Below, piece after piece: positions 1 to 6,086 of a stretch of 12,229 nucleotides of DNA. The position numbers were made by a program, and so were the translations under genes. Where the stretch lies: NCBI GenBank assembly GCA_938030845.1, contig CALHIC010000088.1, forward strand, positions 1 to 12,229, written 5' to 3'. Under the pieces are notes generated by a model. It was not told the DNA's origin. It made no database searches and worked only from the letters and a program-made list of their open reading frames with translations. Position 1 is the stretch's first letter, and every line of letters begins with the position of its first letter. Source of the stretch: an uncultured Oribacterium sp. GTDB lineage: Bacteria > Bacillota > Clostridia > Lachnospirales > Lachnospiraceae.

Positions 1-23
1 GACGTAATTCTTCTTTCTTGATT

Positions 24-107
24 GTTTGGTGCCGGCAAACCATCGTTTGCTCCCAGCATACTATCGTTTGGACTCAGCATATCATTGTTTGCTCCCGGCA
101 AACAATA
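24..107. repeat. Four-copy 21-bp tandem repeat with GTTTG/CAAAC dyads
   Basis: The core GTTTG recurs at 24, 45, 66 and 87, exactly 21 bases apart. Units are about 75% alike. The outer units can fold: GTTTG at 24-28 pairs with CAAAC at 36-40, and GTTTG at 87-91 pairs with CAAAC at 99-103, each with a 7-base loop. CAAAC at 36-40 could instead pair with GTTTG at 45-49. Because 21 is a multiple of three, one frame reads as a degenerate heptapeptide repeat starting IV(W/C). Short intergenic repeats of this kind are familiar from Bacteroidales genomes, but I cannot name a family. The array is at the window edge and could continue to the left. Confidence 0.75.
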
Positions 108-550
108 AGTCTTTTGAAAAAAGATCTAATTATGTTGTTGTTATATCTTGAAAAAGAGATTATTGTGCTTTTTTTGTTAGATAATCTCAGACCAAATATA
201 AATAAGGTGTCTTGTCAAGTGGAATTTGTATCAACCCTTGTTTGTTGTCTGTGTCATGTTGGGGGATGCTAATTTCGGAAGTCTATACGTCATCTACATA
301 TATTGGAGAAAGGTGGGCTTGGGCTTTGCTGTTCATATTTATGAAAGCGCACGTATTATTGTATATTCACTCTCAAAAACAGAGACATAGGAAGATAAGG
401 AGCTAAAATATTGTCGTTGTGTTTTGTGGTGCGATGTTAGGCCATTCTTTGTTGTGAGATTTGCTGTAGTATCGAGATCTTGTCTATTTTTACGCCTATA
501 GTAGATAGCTTCAATATCTTCTTTTTTTGACCATAAAAAGCAAAAGGAGC

Positions 551-582
551 TTGGGTTATTGTAATAATATATTGTATCTTCG
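551..582 (+). promoter_or_regulatory. Weak Bacteroidetes-type promoter candidate for the perR-like gene
   Basis: TATCTTCG at 575-582 matches the Bacteroidetes -7 consensus TAnnTTTG with one mismatch. TTGG at 551-554 is a poor -33 box (consensus TTTG) with a 20-base spacer. A start site would fall near 589, about 30 bases before the ATG at 620. In an A+T-rich region such matches arise by chance, so this is tentative. Confidence 0.25.
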
Positions 583-619
583 CTCGTAGATTTAGATGAC
601 AATAAATTAGACGCTGGAT

Positions 620-1048
620 ATGAAGAGGCGAACAGCAATTAATTGTTTAAAAAAAAGTGGAGTAAAACCCAGTTTGCAGCGCATTGCGATATTGGATTAT
701 CTTTTATCGCATGCTACTCATCCTGCGGTGGATGAAATCTACGAAACGTTAGTAAAAGATATTCCAACACTTTCTCGAACGACTGTGTATAACACGCTTC
801 ATCTCTTTGCCGAGAATGGGTTGGCTACGCAAATGGCCTTAGATGAGCAACGTGTGAGATTTGATGGTAATGTCTCTCCACATGCGCATTTCCATTGTCG
901 TTGTTGTCAGAAAATTTTTGATTTGCCGCTTCCTCCCGAAATGCCAATGGCAGGGGAAGCTTTGTCTGAAGGTCTTAAAGTAGAGCAAGTTGAAGTCAAC
1001 TATCGAGGCATTTGTGCCGAATGTCAGAAGAAACAAGAATTTAACTGA
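620..1048 (+). CDS. perR: PerR-type Fur family peroxide-responsive repressor
   Basis: This 142-residue protein has the Fur family layout: an N-terminal winged-helix DNA-binding domain (residues 1-80, with the recognition segment SRTTVYNTL at 52-60) and a C-terminal dimerisation and metal-binding domain. Structural zinc ligands are the pairs C93/C96 and C132/C135. The five regulatory-metal ligands of Bacillus PerR (H37, D85, H91, H93, D104) all have counterparts at a constant offset of three: H34, D82, H88, H90 and D101. The Asp at 101, where Fur normally has Glu, favours PerR, in which Fe(II)-catalysed histidine oxidation by peroxide releases DNA. No Shine-Dalgarno precedes the ATG, as is usual in Bacteroidetes. 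The gene stands alone and converges on prs. Regulated targets are not visible here. The family is near certain; the peroxide role is inferred from the ligand set. Confidence 0.88.
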   Translation: MKRRTAINCLKKSGVKPSLQRIAILDYLLSHATHPAVDEIYETLVKDIPTLSRTTVYNTLHLFAENGLATQMALDEQRVRFDGNVSPHAHFHCRCCQKIFDLPLPPEMPMAGEALSEGLKVEQVEVNYRGICAECQKKQEFN

Positions 1049-1128
1049 CGCTAATCTATAAATAGAAGAATCTAAGCAGCTTATATCGCTGAAAAGCAAT
1101 ACTTTCAATCTGTTACTATATATAATTT

Positions 1129-1165
1129 AAGGTCTCTGATGGGCAGTATGCCAACCAGAGACCTT
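1129..1165. terminator. Hairpin between convergent perR and prs
   Basis: AAGGTCTCTG (1129-1138) is exactly complementary to CAGAGACCTT (1156-1165). Inside the loop, GGCA (1142-1145) and TGCC (1149-1152) pair again around GTA. The right side is followed by GTATTTTAC, and on the other strand the hairpin is followed by AAATTATATA. Neither is a strong U-tract. Its place between the two convergent 3' ends (1048 and 1223) suggests it serves both genes. Confidence 0.7.
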
Positions 1166-1222
1166 GTATTTTACAATTGCTCGAACTAATGCTTAATGAA
1201 AGTGTTCAGCTGCGCGTGATTG

Positions 1223-2158
1223 TTAGATAAGATATTGAGAACTGATGCTCTCATTGTCCATTACGCGGCGAATAGTTTCAGCAAACATTTTAGAGACAGA
1301 GATCTGCTTCACCTTTTTGCAATTGCCACGATACGGAATACTATCTGTGAAGAGCATTTCTTCAATGGGTGATGCTTCGATTCGCTCATCTGCCGGATTA
1401 GACATAATGCAGTGGGAAGCTATTGCGCGGACACTGCGTGCACCATTCTCTATCATCAGCGAAGCAGCCTTGGTAATTGTGCCTGCAGTATCAACCATAT
1501 CATCGATTAAGATTATGTCCATATCTTTTACATCGCCGATAATCTGCATATCACCAACTACGTTGGCACGTTTGCGCGTCTTATTGCAAAGCACCATAGG
1601 ACAATCAAGATATTTTGCATAAGCACTTGCACGCTTAGAGCCACCAACGTCCGGAGAAGCAATGCATAGATTTTTCAAATTGAGTGATTGTATGTAGGGA
1701 AGTACGACTGTCGATGCATATAAGTGATCTACCGGAACATCAAAGAATCCCTGCTCTTGGTCGGCGTGAAGATCCATTGTGATCAGTCGGTCAATACCGG
1801 CTGCGCTGAGCATATCGGCAATGAGTTTTGCGCCGATAGAAACGCGTGGCTTATCCTTTCGGTCCTGTCTCGCCCAGCCGAAATAGGGAATTACAGCATT
1901 GATACTCTTTGCTGAAGCACGCTTCGCCGCATCGATCATTAGAAGCAGCTCCATCAAGTTGTCTGAATTTGGGAAAGTAGACTGAACGAGAAACACATCG
2001 CGCCCGCGTATTGATTCTTCAAAGCTAACGACAAATTCTCCATCAGCAAAATAGGTAATATCAAGGTTACCTAATGGGCAGTCCAAGTCTTTGCAGATTT
2101 TTTCTGCTAAGTAGCGCGTCTTGGTGCCGGAAAAGACCAAAAAAGATTCTTTATTCAT
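1223..2158 (-). CDS. prs: Ribose-phosphate pyrophosphokinase (PRPP synthase)
   Basis: The enzyme transfers pyrophosphate from ATP to ribose 5-phosphate, making PRPP for purine, pyrimidine, histidine, tryptophan and NAD synthesis in the cytoplasm. From the chosen start (MNKESF) it has 311 residues, the normal class I length. Visible motifs are ARQDRKDKPR at 96-105 (ATP loop), DLHADQEQGFFD at 129-140 (catalytic/flexible region) and the PRPP-binding signature IDDMVDTAGT at 218-227. An in-frame ATG nine codons upstream (2183-2185) would overlap the preceding thi gene. The family normally begins close to the conserved F-SGT segment, so 2158 is preferred; this leaves 19 bases after the thi stop. 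No Shine-Dalgarno is present. The gene is second in a thi-prs transcript and ends in the hairpin at 1129-1165. Confidence 0.95.
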   Translation of the reverse strand: MNKESFLVFSGTKTRYLAEKICKDLDCPLGNLDITYFADGEFVVSFEESIRGRDVFLVQSTFPNSDNLMELLLMIDAAKRASAKSINAVIPYFGWARQDRKDKPRVSIGAKLIADMLSAAGIDRLITMDLHADQEQGFFDVPVDHLYASTVVLPYIQSLNLKNLCIASPDVGGSKRASAYAKYLDCPMVLCNKTRKRANVVGDMQIIGDVKDMDIILIDDMVDTAGTITKAASLMIENGARSVRAIASHCIMSNPADERIEASPIEEMLFTDSIPYRGNCKKVKQISVSKMFAETIRRVMDNESISSQYLI

Positions 2159-2177
2159 TGTGGTTAAGTAAGGGGTG

Positions 2178-2783
2178 TTAATCAATTATTTTTTTCAACT
2201 TTCGAAAATGGTTTATCAGATCTTTGTAATCTTGGTTGGAGAAGATGTTGAACCGATTCCAGATTTCGCCATAAAGCACAGCACCGCCAAAACCTCTTTC
2301 TTTTAACTGTAAGAGATTGTCAATTGTGACACCGCCTGCGGCATATACTTTTTTATCAATCAACTTACCCATCGTAGCAAGCTCTTCTTCTGGATCAATA
2401 CTGCTTTCCTCTTGCTTGTCGTCTGGTGATAGGGAGAGAAAAACGTAATCCATCTGCTTTTTTCGCTGTTGTAATTCTTCCTTGTTACGACAAGTGCAAC
2501 TTATTTGACCGCGATAGTTGTCGGGGGCAGCAGTGTTGCGTTGGTTCAGGTGGATTCCTTTTAAGCCAAACTCTTGTTTGAGATAAAAATGATCGTGAGT
2601 AATTATGCGCTTTCGATATCGTTCTGGTAATAGTGATAATAAGCGTTCTGAATAGACTGGTTCGCTATTCGGCTTTCTCATATGAAGCAACTCCAAACCT
2701 TCATCAAAGAGCGTCGATAGTATCGCGTGTTCTTCAACAAAGAAATATGGTGTAGTTAAAAGGACAAGTTTAAATGCTCCCAT
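2178..2783 (-). CDS. ThiE/TenI-family thiamine phosphate synthase-like protein
   Basis: This predicted 201-residue TIM barrel resembles the Bacteroidales group annotated as thiamine phosphate synthase. That enzyme joins hydroxymethylpyrimidine diphosphate to thiazole phosphate. Family landmarks are LLHMRKP at 32-38 (strand 2; LQLR in ThiE), HDHFYL at 63-68 and GIHLNQ at 76-81 (GVHLGQ in ThiE), and AAGGVT at 148-153 followed by GGAVLYG near the C terminus. The diphosphate-contacting loop that usually reads like PTxTK after the YxxxxP strand is not recognisable: after VFLSLSP (114-120) comes an acidic stretch, DDKQEESSIDPEEE. Catalysis is therefore uncertain, and a TenI-like or degenerate role is possible. 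The first possible ATG is at 2843, but the promoter at 2833-2840 lies within that extension, so the ATG at 2781-2783 is chosen. The gene is co-directional with prs. Confidence 0.75.
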   Translation of the reverse strand: MGAFKLVLLTTPYFFVEEHAILSTLFDEGLELLHMRKPNSEPVYSERLLSLLPERYRKRIITHDHFYLKQEFGLKGIHLNQRNTAAPDNYRGQISCTCRNKEELQQRKKQMDYVFLSLSPDDKQEESSIDPEEELATMGKLIDKKVYAAGGVTIDNLLQLKERGFGGAVLYGEIWNRFNIFSNQDYKDLINHFRKLKKIID

Positions 2784-2804
2784 ACTTATTAAATATGAAT
2801 AGCG

Positions 2805-2817
2805 AGGCGAGTCGCCT
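2805..2817. repeat. Short inverted repeat just downstream of the thi-prs start site
   Basis: AGGCGA (2805-2810) and TCGCCT (2812-2817) are perfectly complementary around a single base. The repeat sits about 10-20 bases downstream of the predicted transcription start (near 2826), in the thi-prs leader. As RNA only a 4-bp stem with a 5-base loop could form, so a DNA operator is as likely as a hairpin. No regulator is assigned. Confidence 0.4.
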
Positions 2818-2832
2818 TGTACATCCACACTG

Positions 2833-2840
2833 CAAAGATA
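2833..2840 (-). promoter_or_regulatory. Bacteroidetes -7 box upstream of thi-prs
   Basis: Read on the minus strand these bases are TATCTTTG, an exact match to the Bacteroidetes primary-sigma -7 element TAnnTTTG. A convincing TTTG at -33 is not seen. A start near 2826 would give a leader of about 43 bases before the ATG at 2783. This placement excludes the longer reading frame start at 2843. Confidence 0.55.
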
Positions 2841-2941
2841 CAAAGTATAAGCAGAAAAACCGATTTGTGGGCCGCTCTTTTCGTGAAATTCTTATAGTAT
2901 GTATGTTACTATTGAACGTGTACTTCTAAATGTACTTCTAT

Positions 2942-3742
2942 TTAATGTTTTGAGACCTCAACAATCGTTGTCGGAGGGAGCAATTCGTTGCGTTTCTTTG
3001 TGGCCTTTACTACTTCTTGTGCTAAATGGAGAAAGGCTTCGCTTATGATTTCGCCTTTCTTGAGTGAAACAGGTTCTCCTTCGTCGCCGCTTTCGCTGAT
3101 GCTTTGTACGATTGGGATTTGGCCTAACAAGGGTACATGCATCTCTGTAGCTAAATTAGCTACGCCCTCTTTACCAAACAAGTAGTAACGATTCTCTGGG
3201 AGTTCTTTAGGCGTAAACCAAGCCATGTTCTCAACAAGTCCTAAGATTGGGACATTAACTTTCTCGTTTTTATACATATCAATGCCTTTTCTAGCATCGG
3301 CAAGTGCTACTTGTTGTGGAGTTGAAACGATTACTGCGCCCGTAACGGAGAGTGTTTGAAGTAAAGTCAGATGAATATCTCCCGTTCCCGGCGGAGTGTC
3401 AAGAATAAAATAGTCGAGATCACCCCAATCTGTATCGGCTATTAATTGTTTGAGTGAATTAGAGGCCATACCTCCTCGCCATAATGTAGCTGTATTGGGG
3501 TTAACAAAGAATCCTATTGAAAGTACTTTGACACCATATTTTTCTGCCGGAATAATCAGTTGACGCCCGTCTTTGTTTTCTGCGAAGATTTGGACTTGCT
3601 CTAAGTGGAGCATTTTAGGAATTGATGGGCCGAAGATATCAGCATCAAGCAATCCAACTTTGTAGCCTAATGCAGCAAGACTTACAGCAAGATTAACGGA
3701 CACAGTACTTTTTCCTACGCCTCCTTTTCCGCTACTGACAGC
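2942..3742 (-). pseudogene. Mrp/ApbC/NBP35-family iron-sulfur carrier ATPase, C-terminal part
   Basis: Mrp-family proteins are cytosolic P-loop NTPases that bind iron-sulfur clusters and pass them to apo-proteins. The deviant Walker A GKGGVGKST lies at 348-356 of the fused frame. LLDADIFGPSIP (374-385) is the switch region and LDTPPGTGD (457-465) is the Mrp signature. Full-length bacterial members usually have about 350-370 residues with an N-terminal MIP18/DUF59 domain; here everything before the P-loop is missing. The CxxC pair that bridges the cluster in many members is absent: the segment after ENMAWF (515-520) reads TPKELPENRYY. I recall the same substitution in Bacteroidetes homologues, but could not check. 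It ends with TAA at 2942-2944. The truncation is probably caused by the junction and not by gene decay. Confidence 0.85.
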
Positions 3743-4771
3743 GCAAAACATGGATTGACGAACAAAGCCTGTTTTCGCCATAGTCACACTGGCGCCTCCG
3801 GTATCCTGCCCTTTTATTCTTTGTACAAACAGGTTCGTCAGCTTAATACCGTTCTCGTGCTTATTGGTGGCAGGAATCTGATAGTTCTCCGTGGAAAGAA
3901 CCTCTCTGGCTATGGAATTTCGCATAGCCGCCGCCATAATTTCCCCAATATCCTTCACATTCATATGATGGGTACTGTGATAAAGCCCTGTAGCATTCTG
4001 GAATTTACAGTCTGAAGATAGCCCCAAGTCCTGGGCTTTTTTATTCATTAAAGCTACAAATCCTGCTTCAGAACCGGCAATTTCCTTAGCCAGAGCCAAT
4101 ACCGCATCCGCTCCGGAGGGTAGAATTACCCCATAGAGTAAATCCTTTACCCGAACCTGCTCCCCTGCTACAAAACCGCAGTTGCTGGCTCCTCTTGCCT
4201 TCACATAGTCCACAATATCCTGGGTAATGGTAATCTTCTTTTCTAAATCCGGAAGATTCTCAACCGCCACAAGTAAAGTCATCACCTTTGTCATAGAGGC
4301 CGGATTCATGCTTGCAGAGCTGTTCTTTTCTCCTAAGATTGTGCCCTGATCCAAGTCAAAAACTACTGCATAATTGGCATTCACATCTGAGCCGATAGAC
4401 TTGGTTTGTCCATTCCCCGAGAGCTTTGCCAAATTCCACTTTCTTTCCTGGGTAACAGCCGTATTTTGACCGCTACTCTTCGTCGTATTTTGAGAGGATG
4501 TGCCACCCGGATTGGCTGCCGGGTTGCTTCCGCCGGAATTTGCAGATCCACTGTTTCCGCTCCCATTATTCCCCTGATTATAAAGAAGGTCTTCAATATA
4601 CTGGTAGGTGGAATCCTTTCCTCTTCCTACACCGCTTCCATTAACGGAAACCGGACCGTAGTCTGAAATTCCGTAAACTCTTTCTTCTGCATATATCAAT
4701 GTACTCTGTACTATAGATAACAATAAAACCATAGAGCACAAGCTTTTTTTGATTCCCATTCTTTTTCTCAT
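2942..4771 (-). CDS. Chimeric ORF: carboxypeptidase N-terminus fused to Mrp C-terminus
   Basis: One uninterrupted 609-codon frame joins two unrelated proteins. Residues 1 to about 343 are a secreted S11-family D-Ala-D-Ala carboxypeptidase of Clostridia type. Residues from about 344 to 609 are an Mrp/ApbC P-loop ATPase of Bacteroidetes type. The join lies between the KTG motif (333-335) and the P-loop (348-356), around the segment FCAVSSGKGG. Neither half is complete: the carboxypeptidase lacks its C-terminal part and stop codon, and the Mrp lacks its start and N-terminal domain. A fusion of an exported enzyme to a cytosolic ATPase makes no functional sense. The flanking genes on each side also belong to different phyla by sequence feel and by expression signals. 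I read this as an assembly or amplification chimera and not as a real gene. The halves are described separately below. Confidence 0.85.
   Translation of the reverse strand: MRKRMGIKKSLCSMVLLLSIVQSTLIYAEERVYGISDYGPVSVNGSGVGRGKDSTYQYIEDLLYNQGNNGSGNSGSANSGGSNPAANPGGTSSQNTTKSSGQNTAVTQERKWNLAKLSGNGQTKSIGSDVNANYAVVFDLDQGTILGEKNSSASMNPASMTKVMTLLVAVENLPDLEKKITITQDIVDYVKARGASNCGFVAGEQVRVKDLLYGVILPSGADAVLALAKEIAGSEAGFVALMNKKAQDLGLSSDCKFQNATGLYHSTHHMNVKDIGEIMAAAMRNSIAREVLSTENYQIPATNKHENGIKLTNLFVQRIKGQDTGGASVTMAKTGFVRQSMFCAVSSGKGGVGKSTVSVNLAVSLAALGYKVGLLDADIFGPSIPKMLHLEQVQIFAENKDGRQLIIPAEKYGVKVLSIGFFVNPNTATLWRGGMASNSLKQLIADTDWGDLDYFILDTPPGTGDIHLTLLQTLSVTGAVIVSTPQQVALADARKGIDMYKNEKVNVPILGLVENMAWFTPKELPENRYYLFGKEGVANLATEMHVPLLGQIPIVQSISESGDEGEPVSLKKGEIISEAFLHLAQEVVKATKKRNELLPPTTIVEVSKH
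3743..4771 (-). pseudogene. D-alanyl-D-alanine carboxypeptidase (S11), C-terminally cut
   Basis: This serine peptidase trims the terminal D-Ala of peptidoglycan stem peptides outside the cell membrane. A signal peptide spans residues 1-28 (basic start, hydrophobic 12-26, probable cleavage after IYA). A Ser/Gly/Asn-rich linker follows at about 66-106, then the S11 domain from about 112. Catalytic motifs are SMTK at 159-162 (SxxK), SGA at 219-221 in the SxN position and KTG at 333-335. The SxN motif has Ala where Asn is usual. The family normally continues 50-100 residues beyond KTG; that part is lost at the junction. The start is supported by AGGG four bases upstream of the ATG. The gene lies 237 bases downstream of the comEA-like gene, on the same strand. 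Confidence 0.85.
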
Positions 4772-4870
4772 CTTTCCCTGATTGCTTCTTCCTATAATGT
4801 TTTAACTTTTTAAAAGAAAAGACTGTCTCTTCCTATTAAAAATTTCACTCTTTCCTTCGCATCTCAATTT

Positions 4871-4900
4871 CTCTTAGCTGTTTTTCTCTTAGCTGTTTTT
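4871..4900. repeat. Perfect 15-bp tandem duplication
   Basis: CTCTTAGCTGTTTTT occurs twice head to tail (4871-4885 and 4886-4900) in the 237-bp gap between the comEA-like gene and the carboxypeptidase gene. A recent slippage duplication is the simplest reading. I see no function. Confidence 0.85.
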
Positions 4901-4902
4901 CT

Positions 4903-4923
4903 CTTTATTCTCTCAGAATAAAG
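4903..4923. terminator. A+T-rich hairpin downstream of the comEA-like gene
   Basis: CTTTATTCT (4903-4911) and AGAATAAAG (4915-4923) pair perfectly around CTC. The hairpin lies about 85 bases beyond the comEA-like stop codon on the minus strand. The bases after it on that strand are AGAGAAAAACAGC, with no U-tract. A terminator role is therefore doubtful, but it is the only hairpin I see in this gap. Confidence 0.3.
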
Positions 4924-5008
4924 GAAAACATTTTCATCATAAAGGGCAAAGCAGAAAAGCACAAGGGATAAAGCTTACAAAATCATGTCAACTATACGCC
5001 GGCTTTTG

Positions 5009-5707
5009 TTATACACAGATATCCGCCTTGATTTTTTCAAATATTTTATCTCCGATTCTCTTTACATTCTTAATTTCTTCAATGCTGGAAAATCCGCCGT
5101 ATTCCTCCCGGTAACGGATGATATTTTTTGCCGTGGCGGGACCAATCCCTTTTAAGCTTTCCAGCTCCTGCTCTGTAGCTGTATTAATATTGATTTTCTT
5201 TTCCTTCTGATTTTGTTGAATTCCTCCTTGACCGTCTTCTATGCCGGCTACTTTCTTTTCACCATCTACTCCAATTTCCGCTTTACTTTCTTCTTTGCTT
5301 TCTTCTTTGCTTTCTTCTTGACTTTCTTCTTGACTCTCTTCTTTACCAATCTCCGGATTATCTTCTTTTTTCGCCTTTTTACTCCATTCTAGGTTTTCTT
5401 GCTCTTGGCGCTTTTCTTGGTTTTCCACTTCTAATGGATCTTCTATTTTTCGATTTTCTCGCCCCTCTTGCTTTTCTTCTGCTATTTTTTCCCGGTTATC
5501 CGGCAACTTTTCATTTCTCTTGGCCTCTAAGCTTTCATAAGCGCCCCGGGCCAGAAACGCTTCTTTCTCTTCCCCCGCAGCCCCCTTATAGATAATCTTT
5601 CTTTCCCGTTCCTGATTCATCAAAAATAGAAATCCCAGAAGCATAATCATCAGAAGCAATAAAATAATTTTTCCCCGTTTCAAGGAAGACAGACATAAAT
5701 TGGGCAT
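5009..5707 (-). CDS. ComEA-like membrane-anchored helix-hairpin-helix DNA-binding protein
   Basis: The 232-residue protein has a single N-terminal membrane segment (about 13-30), a long charged extracellular linker and a C-terminal ComEA-type tandem HhH domain (171-230). The domain opens with ININTATEQEL and carries the hairpin LKGIGPATAKNII at 185-197, with a second HhH at 212-227. ComEA binds incoming double-stranded DNA outside the membrane and feeds the ComEC channel in natural transformation. Typical Firmicutes ComEA has an SLBB domain between anchor and HhH. Here that space (31-170) is a Glu/Lys-rich, probably coiled or disordered linker with four EES repeats. No ComEC or other competence gene is in the window, so a different cell-surface DNA-binding role is possible. 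The start is fixed by AAGGAG at 5714-5719, six bases before the ATG. Confidence 0.8.
   Translation of the reverse strand: MPNLCLSSLKRGKIILLLLMIMLLGFLFLMNQERERKIIYKGAAGEEKEAFLARGAYESLEAKRNEKLPDNREKIAEEKQEGRENRKIEDPLEVENQEKRQEQENLEWSKKAKKEDNPEIGKEESQEESQEESKEESKEESKAEIGVDGEKKVAGIEDGQGGIQQNQKEKKININTATEQELESLKGIGPATAKNIIRYREEYGGFSSIEEIKNVKRIGDKIFEKIKADICV
5284..5343. repeat. 12-bp coding repeat in the ComEA-like linker
   Basis: A 12-bp unit close to TTTCTTCTTTGC recurs about four to five times and encodes the tetrapeptides QEES, QEES, KEES, KEES on the minus strand (residues 126-141). Being a multiple of three, copy-number slippage would change linker length without breaking the frame. Confidence 0.75.
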
Positions 5708-5734
5708 AAGAAGCTCCTTTCTGAAAAATAAATA

Positions 5735-5820
5735 GATAGCAGAATCCTTGAAAAAATGAACTAATGGCAGAATGATTGAAAAAATGAATAAATGGCAGAA
5801 TACTTGAAAATGAACTAATA
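5735..5820. repeat. Three-copy 28-bp degenerate tandem repeat
   Basis: The core GCAGAAT recurs with its C at 5740, 5768 and 5796, exactly 28 bases apart. It is followed each time by a variant of nnTTGAAAAAATGAAnnAAT. The third copy has lost two As from the A-run. Fainter related sequence (TGAATAGGTGAAAATCAGAAT) follows to about 5850. The repeats lie immediately upstream of the comEA-like ribosome binding site, so they overlap its promoter or leader. Confidence 0.75.
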
Positions 5821-6000
5821 AATAAATGAATAGGTGAAAATCAGAATACTAAAAAAGAAAGGTATAGGTGAAAATAAGAAAACATGAAAACAAATAGATA
5901 GACGGAAAAAATATTTAAAAACAGATGAATAAAAAACAGATAAAGACGAGAAGAATAGAATCTAATAGAACTAAAGAAGAAATCTACAAGCTATAGTATA

Positions 6001-6056
6001 CCATAATCTTCCCTACAAATTCTCTTCGAATAAAGAATTTATAGGGAAGATTATGG
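6001..6056. repeat. 56-nt near-perfect palindrome
   Basis: CCATAATCTTCCCTA (6001-6015) is an exact reverse complement of 6042-6056. After one unpaired position on each side, AAATTCT (6017-6023) pairs with AGAATTT (6034-6040), leaving a 10-base loop. It begins about 30 bases beyond the stop of the ThyX-like gene. It could terminate that transcript, but the following bases on the minus strand (TATACTATAGC) are not a U-tract. It could also be a palindromic mobile repeat. It is far longer than the other hairpins in this piece. Confidence 0.85.
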
Positions 6057-6086
6057 CCATAAAAAAATTTTAAAAAACAGAAAAGG

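Larger units (their letters stand above)
1..619. other. Gene-poor leader region
   Basis: No convincing gene lies in these 619 bases. Short open frames exist on both strands but lack ribosome binding sites, recognisable domains and protein-like composition. The first 110 bases hold a four-unit 21-bp repeat (separate entry). The rest is A+T-rich, unstructured and resembles nothing I recognise. The last 70 bases contain a weak candidate promoter for the perR-like gene. The left edge may cut a flanking gene, because the frame through the repeats is open to base 1, but the low-complexity translation argues against coding. Confidence 0.6.
5708..6086. other. A+T-rich intergenic region with repeats
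   Basis: No gene is supported in these 379 bases. The half next to the comEA-like gene carries 28-bp repeats and the half next to the ThyX-like gene carries a 56-nt palindrome (both listed). The plus strand is strikingly purine-rich between about 5720 and 5990, with few pyrimidine runs. It must contain the promoter of the comEA-like gene; TGCTATCTAT on the minus strand, near 5731-5740, is a weak extended -10 candidate. Confidence 0.6.

Noticed and set aside
24..107. CRISPR array
   Set aside because: The repeats are contiguous with no unique spacers, the units are degenerate and no cas gene is present.
18..272. An 84-codon open frame starting with TTG through the 21-bp repeats
   Set aside because: No ribosome binding site, low-complexity translation, no recognisable domain. 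The frame is also open to the left edge, so its TTG start is arbitrary.
2919..2940. Direct repeat TGTACTTCTA (2919-2928 and 2931-2940) after the mrp stop codon
   Set aside because: Only two 10-base copies in A+T-rich DNA, with no nearby structure that gives it meaning.
2942..4771. A genuine new fusion enzyme joining cell-wall and iron-sulfur functions
   Set aside because: One half needs export and the other works in the cytosol. Both are truncated at the join, and the flanking genes belong to different phyla. An artefact explains this better.
4986..4991. TTGACA on the minus strand as a -35 box for the carboxypeptidase gene
   Set aside because: No -10 element at 16-18 bases, and it is over 200 bases from the start codon.
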